The translations under genes and the position numbers were made by a program. Positions 5,110 to 6,028 of a stretch of 6,028 nt of DNA are shown piece by piece. The notes beneath the pieces were generated by a model that was not told where the DNA came from, made no database searches, and saw only the letters and a program-made list of their open reading frames with translations. The DNA comes from SFDP01 sp051653625 (GTDB taxonomy: Bacteria > Bacillota > Clostridia > Lachnospirales > Lachnospiraceae), in assembly GCA_051653625.1 (NCBI GenBank), contig JBOFWM010000004.1, positions 1 through 6,028 on the forward strand, written 5' to 3'. How positions within the stretch are numbered: position 1 is the stretch's first letter; each line of letters starts with the position of its first letter.

Positions 5110-5367
5110 ATGAAGATTTACTGGAATAAAGAAAAAAATTCCAAAAACCTTATTGGACAACGTGTAAAAGAATTACGAACCGAAAAGCACATATCACAAA
5201 AAGCATTAGCTGAACAACTCCAGCTTGCCGGATATGAATTTAGTGATTTGACTGTATTACGCATTGAACAAGGGACACGCTTTGTACCGGATTATGAAGT
5301 AGTGGCTCTGGCAGAATTTTTTCATGTATCTTGTGAATATCTCTTGGGTGTTAAAAAAGAAAAATAA
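5110..5367 (+). CDS. XRE-family helix-turn-helix regulator B
   Basis: This 85-residue protein is a single-domain transcription regulator. Residues about 14-80 are an XRE/Cro domain: LIGQRVKELRTEKHISQKALAEQLQ, then a four-residue-longer loop (LAGYEFSDLT) before the recognition helix VLRIEQGTRFVPDYEVVALAEFFHVSCEYLLG. The GYEFSDLTVLRIEQGTRFVPDYEV segment is characteristic of a common XRE subgroup in Clostridia. A basic N-terminal arm (KIYWNKEKNSKN) precedes it. The ATG at 5110 lacks a strong ribosome binding site (only AGAAAG, 13 bases upstream), which suggests low expression. Two copies of a dyad lie just upstream (5026-5044, 5082-5100), predicting autoregulation and control of the divergent acidic-protein gene. 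Its stop codon lies within the terminator shared with the winged-helix gene. Confidence 0.88.
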   Translation: MKIYWNKEKNSKNLIGQRVKELRTEKHISQKALAEQLQLAGYEFSDLTVLRIEQGTRFVPDYEVVALAEFFHVSCEYLLGVKKEK

Positions 5368-5404
5368 GCAGTGATCTGGACTATAACTTACAGACCACTG
5401 CTTA
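5365..5404. terminator. Bidirectional terminator overlapping both gene ends
   Basis: The arms 5365-5378 and 5391-5404 pair at 13 of 14 positions around a 12-base loop. T-rich tails follow in both directions: AAATTTTTATT to the right, and ATTTTTC then a T7 run read to the left. The left arm contains the XRE stop codon and the right arm encodes the last residues (LSSGL) of the winged-helix protein. One hairpin therefore ends two convergent transcripts whose stop codons are only 20 bases apart. Confidence 0.85.
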
Positions 5405-5819
5405 AATTTTTATTGAAGCGATACCCTACTCCCCATACAGTCTGTATGTAAATCGGTTTACTTGGATTATCTTCTATTTTTCCACGCAGGTTGCGGATAT
5501 GGCTCATGACAATATTATAATCACCAAAATATGGCTCTTTCCAAACAATATTATATATTTTCTCCTTGCTAAATACCATTCCAGCATTTTGCGCTAACAG
5601 TAAAAGAATTTCAAATTCCGTAAAAGTAAATTCTATTTCTTTGTTTCCTTTTACCGCCAACCGTCTTTCAGCATTTATTGTTAATCCCTGAAATTCTAAG
5701 CATTTTTTTATGTTCTTATTTTCACATATTTTCATTTGCTTATTTTCTAATATGCTTAATATCTCGCTAATAACATCATCTTCACTATTTTCAAATGACA
5801 ACAGCAACATTTTCCCCAT
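5388..5819 (-). CDS. Orphan OmpR/PhoB-type winged-helix regulator lacking a receiver domain
   Basis: This 143-residue protein is a likely transcription regulator. The start is the ATG at 5819, nine bases after AGGAGG; an upstream in-frame TTG (5837) overlaps that ribosome binding site and is rejected. Residues about 42-136 are a complete Trans_reg_C domain: an N-terminal beta sheet (LEFQGLTINAERRLAV), FTFTEFEILLLLAQNAG, SKEKIYNIVWKE, recognition helix YNIVMSHIRNLRGKI, and the wing PIYIQTVWGVGYRF. The first 40 residues (MGKMLLLSFENSEDDVISEILSIL) could be one strand and one helix, far too short for the usual 120-residue receiver. The conserved phosphorylation aspartate, and the usual coupling to a sensor kinase, are therefore absent. 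No kinase gene is adjacent. It is divergent from blaI and its promoter is covered by BlaI-type dyads, so it is probably under BlaI control. Confidence 0.85.
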   Translation of the reverse strand: MGKMLLLSFENSEDDVISEILSILENKQMKICENKNIKKCLEFQGLTINAERRLAVKGNKEIEFTFTEFEILLLLAQNAGMVFSKEKIYNIVWKEPYFGDYNIVMSHIRNLRGKIEDNPSKPIYIQTVWGVGYRFNKNLSSGL

Positions 5820-5835
5820 AACTTTCCACCTCCTC

Positions 5836-5880
5836 AAATCTTACTTATGTAATAGTTCAATTATTACATAAGTAAGATTT
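5836..5880. promoter_or_regulatory. Double BlaI-type operator in a perfect 19-base inverted repeat
   Basis: The arms 5836-5854 and 5862-5880 are exact reverse complements separated by 7 bases. Each arm contains a dyad of its own, TTAC-N4-GTAA, at 5841-5852 and 5864-5875. BlaI/MecI-family dimers bind TACA/TGTA-type dyads of this length. The 5864-5875 dyad lies between the -35 and -10 of the winged-helix promoter, and the other covers its start point, so binding should block that promoter. Confidence 0.75.
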
Positions 5881-5888
5881 ACAGTCAA
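5860..5888 (-). promoter_or_regulatory. Sigma-A promoter of the winged-helix gene
   Basis: The reverse strand has TTGACT (5888-5883), a 17-base spacer and AATAAT (5865-5860), each one base from consensus. Transcription would start near 5853, about 34 bases upstream of the ATG at 5819. The promoter is embedded in the double operator. Confidence 0.7.
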
Positions 5889-5902
5889 CTATTTTTCCAA
5901 AA

Positions 5903-5931
5903 TTGACATTTCAACAAATACAGAATATACT
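5903..5931 (+). promoter_or_regulatory. Sigma-A promoter of blaI
   Basis: TTGACA (5903-5908, perfect -35), a 17-base spacer and TATACT (5926-5931, one mismatch) form a near-consensus promoter. The start point would be near 5938, directly at the third TTAC-N4-GTAA dyad, and about 32 bases upstream of the blaI ATG. Confidence 0.85.
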
Positions 5932-5938
5932 ATTTTTA

Positions 5939-5956
5939 TTACAGGCGTAAGATTTA
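5939..5956. promoter_or_regulatory. Third BlaI-type operator, at the blaI transcription start
   Basis: TTAC-AGGC-GTAA (5939-5950) is a dyad like the two at 5841 and 5864. The copy at 5864-5881 and this one match at 15 of 18 positions, including the shared GTAAGATTTA tail, which is unlikely by chance. Its position over the predicted start point implies autorepression of blaI. Confidence 0.7.
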
Positions 5957-5969
5957 AGGAGTGATTTAC

Positions 5970-6028
5970 ATGAAGAATTTACCACAAATTTCGGAAGCAG
6001 AATTTGAAGTTATGAAAATTGTATGGAA
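5970..6028 (+). CDS. blaI: BlaI/MecI-family repressor (5' part)
   Basis: Only the first 19 codons are visible, MKNLPQISEAEFEVMKIVW, before the window ends. This is the characteristic opening of the Penicillinase_R (BlaI/MecI/CopY) family, where helix 1 begins with an ISEAE(F/W)EVM motif followed by IVW. Members bind operators as dimers through a winged helix-turn-helix and are usually inactivated by proteolysis triggered by a BlaR1/MecR1-type M56 membrane sensor-protease, often encoded next door. AAGGAG (5956-5961) lies eight bases before the ATG at 5970. The promoter and operators upstream fit autoregulation. The family call is firm despite the short fragment. A beta-lactam role cannot be inferred, since many clostridial members control other genes. 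Confidence 0.85.
   Translation, partial: MKNLPQISEAEFEVMKIVW

Noticed and set aside
3788..5110. Right attachment site of the element
   Set aside because: Comparison by eye with 53-486 gave only 6-7 base matches such as CTTGATT, which are expected by chance in AT-rich DNA.
5820..5837. TTG start giving a longer winged-helix protein
   Set aside because: The TTG overlaps the AGGAGG that serves the ATG at 5819, so it cannot have been selected as the start.
1..6028. CRISPR array, toxin-antitoxin pair or known antiphage system
   Set aside because: There is no regular repeat-spacer array, and no nuclease, toxin or recognisable defence domain. The RHH and XRE genes lack an adjacent toxin-like partner.

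Overview
The window looks like AT-rich chromosomal or mobile DNA from a Gram-positive anaerobe of the Clostridia, most likely a gut Lachnospiraceae. Pointers are the low GC, strong AGGAGG-type ribosome binding sites, consensus sigma-A promoters, a Tn916-family integrase, and small XRE and BlaI regulators typical of that group. This assignment is an inference from style and gene content. No rRNA, tRNA or CRISPR array is visible.

Left part (1-3092). The first 52 bases are the start of a leftward gene that runs off the window. A 434-base gene-free stretch follows, with inverted repeats at 111-151 and 187-213 and a cluster of short direct repeats at 417-455; it is the likely recombination end of a mobile element. 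Next comes a leftward gene block. In transcription order (right to left) it holds a membrane-anchored extracytoplasmic protein (3092-2667), a polytopic membrane protein (2648-2001), a ribbon-helix-helix protein (1935-1738) and an intact Tn916-family tyrosine integrase (1725-487).

Transfer region (3093-3364). A GC-richer block full of hairpins contains a convincing IncQ/MOBQ-type origin of transfer: an inverted repeat at 3288-3308, then AAGTGCGCCCT with the predicted nick after 3317. No relaxase, MobC or other conjugation gene is present in the window. The integrase end therefore looks like a mobilizable element, or the remnant of a larger Tn1549-like one, whose oriT would need a relaxase supplied in trans. 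The oriT leader, including its ribosome binding site, runs directly into cargo genes.

Right part (3365-6028). A leftward hypothetical gene (3787-3365) is followed by a 371-base gap rich in hairpins. Then comes a series of small regulators: XRE protein A (4159-4509, +), an acidic helical protein (4939-4604, -), XRE protein B (5110-5367, +), an orphan OmpR/PhoB-type winged-helix protein (5819-5388, -) and the start of a BlaI/MecI-family repressor (5970 onward, +). Convergent pairs share hairpin terminators. The divergent pairs have operator-like repeats between them. The clearest is the winged-helix/blaI intergenic region: two facing sigma-A promoters and three matching TTAC-N4-GTAA dyads, predicting that BlaI represses both itself and the winged-helix gene.

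Where the mobile element ends on the right could not be decided: no convincing direct repeat of the left end was found by eye.
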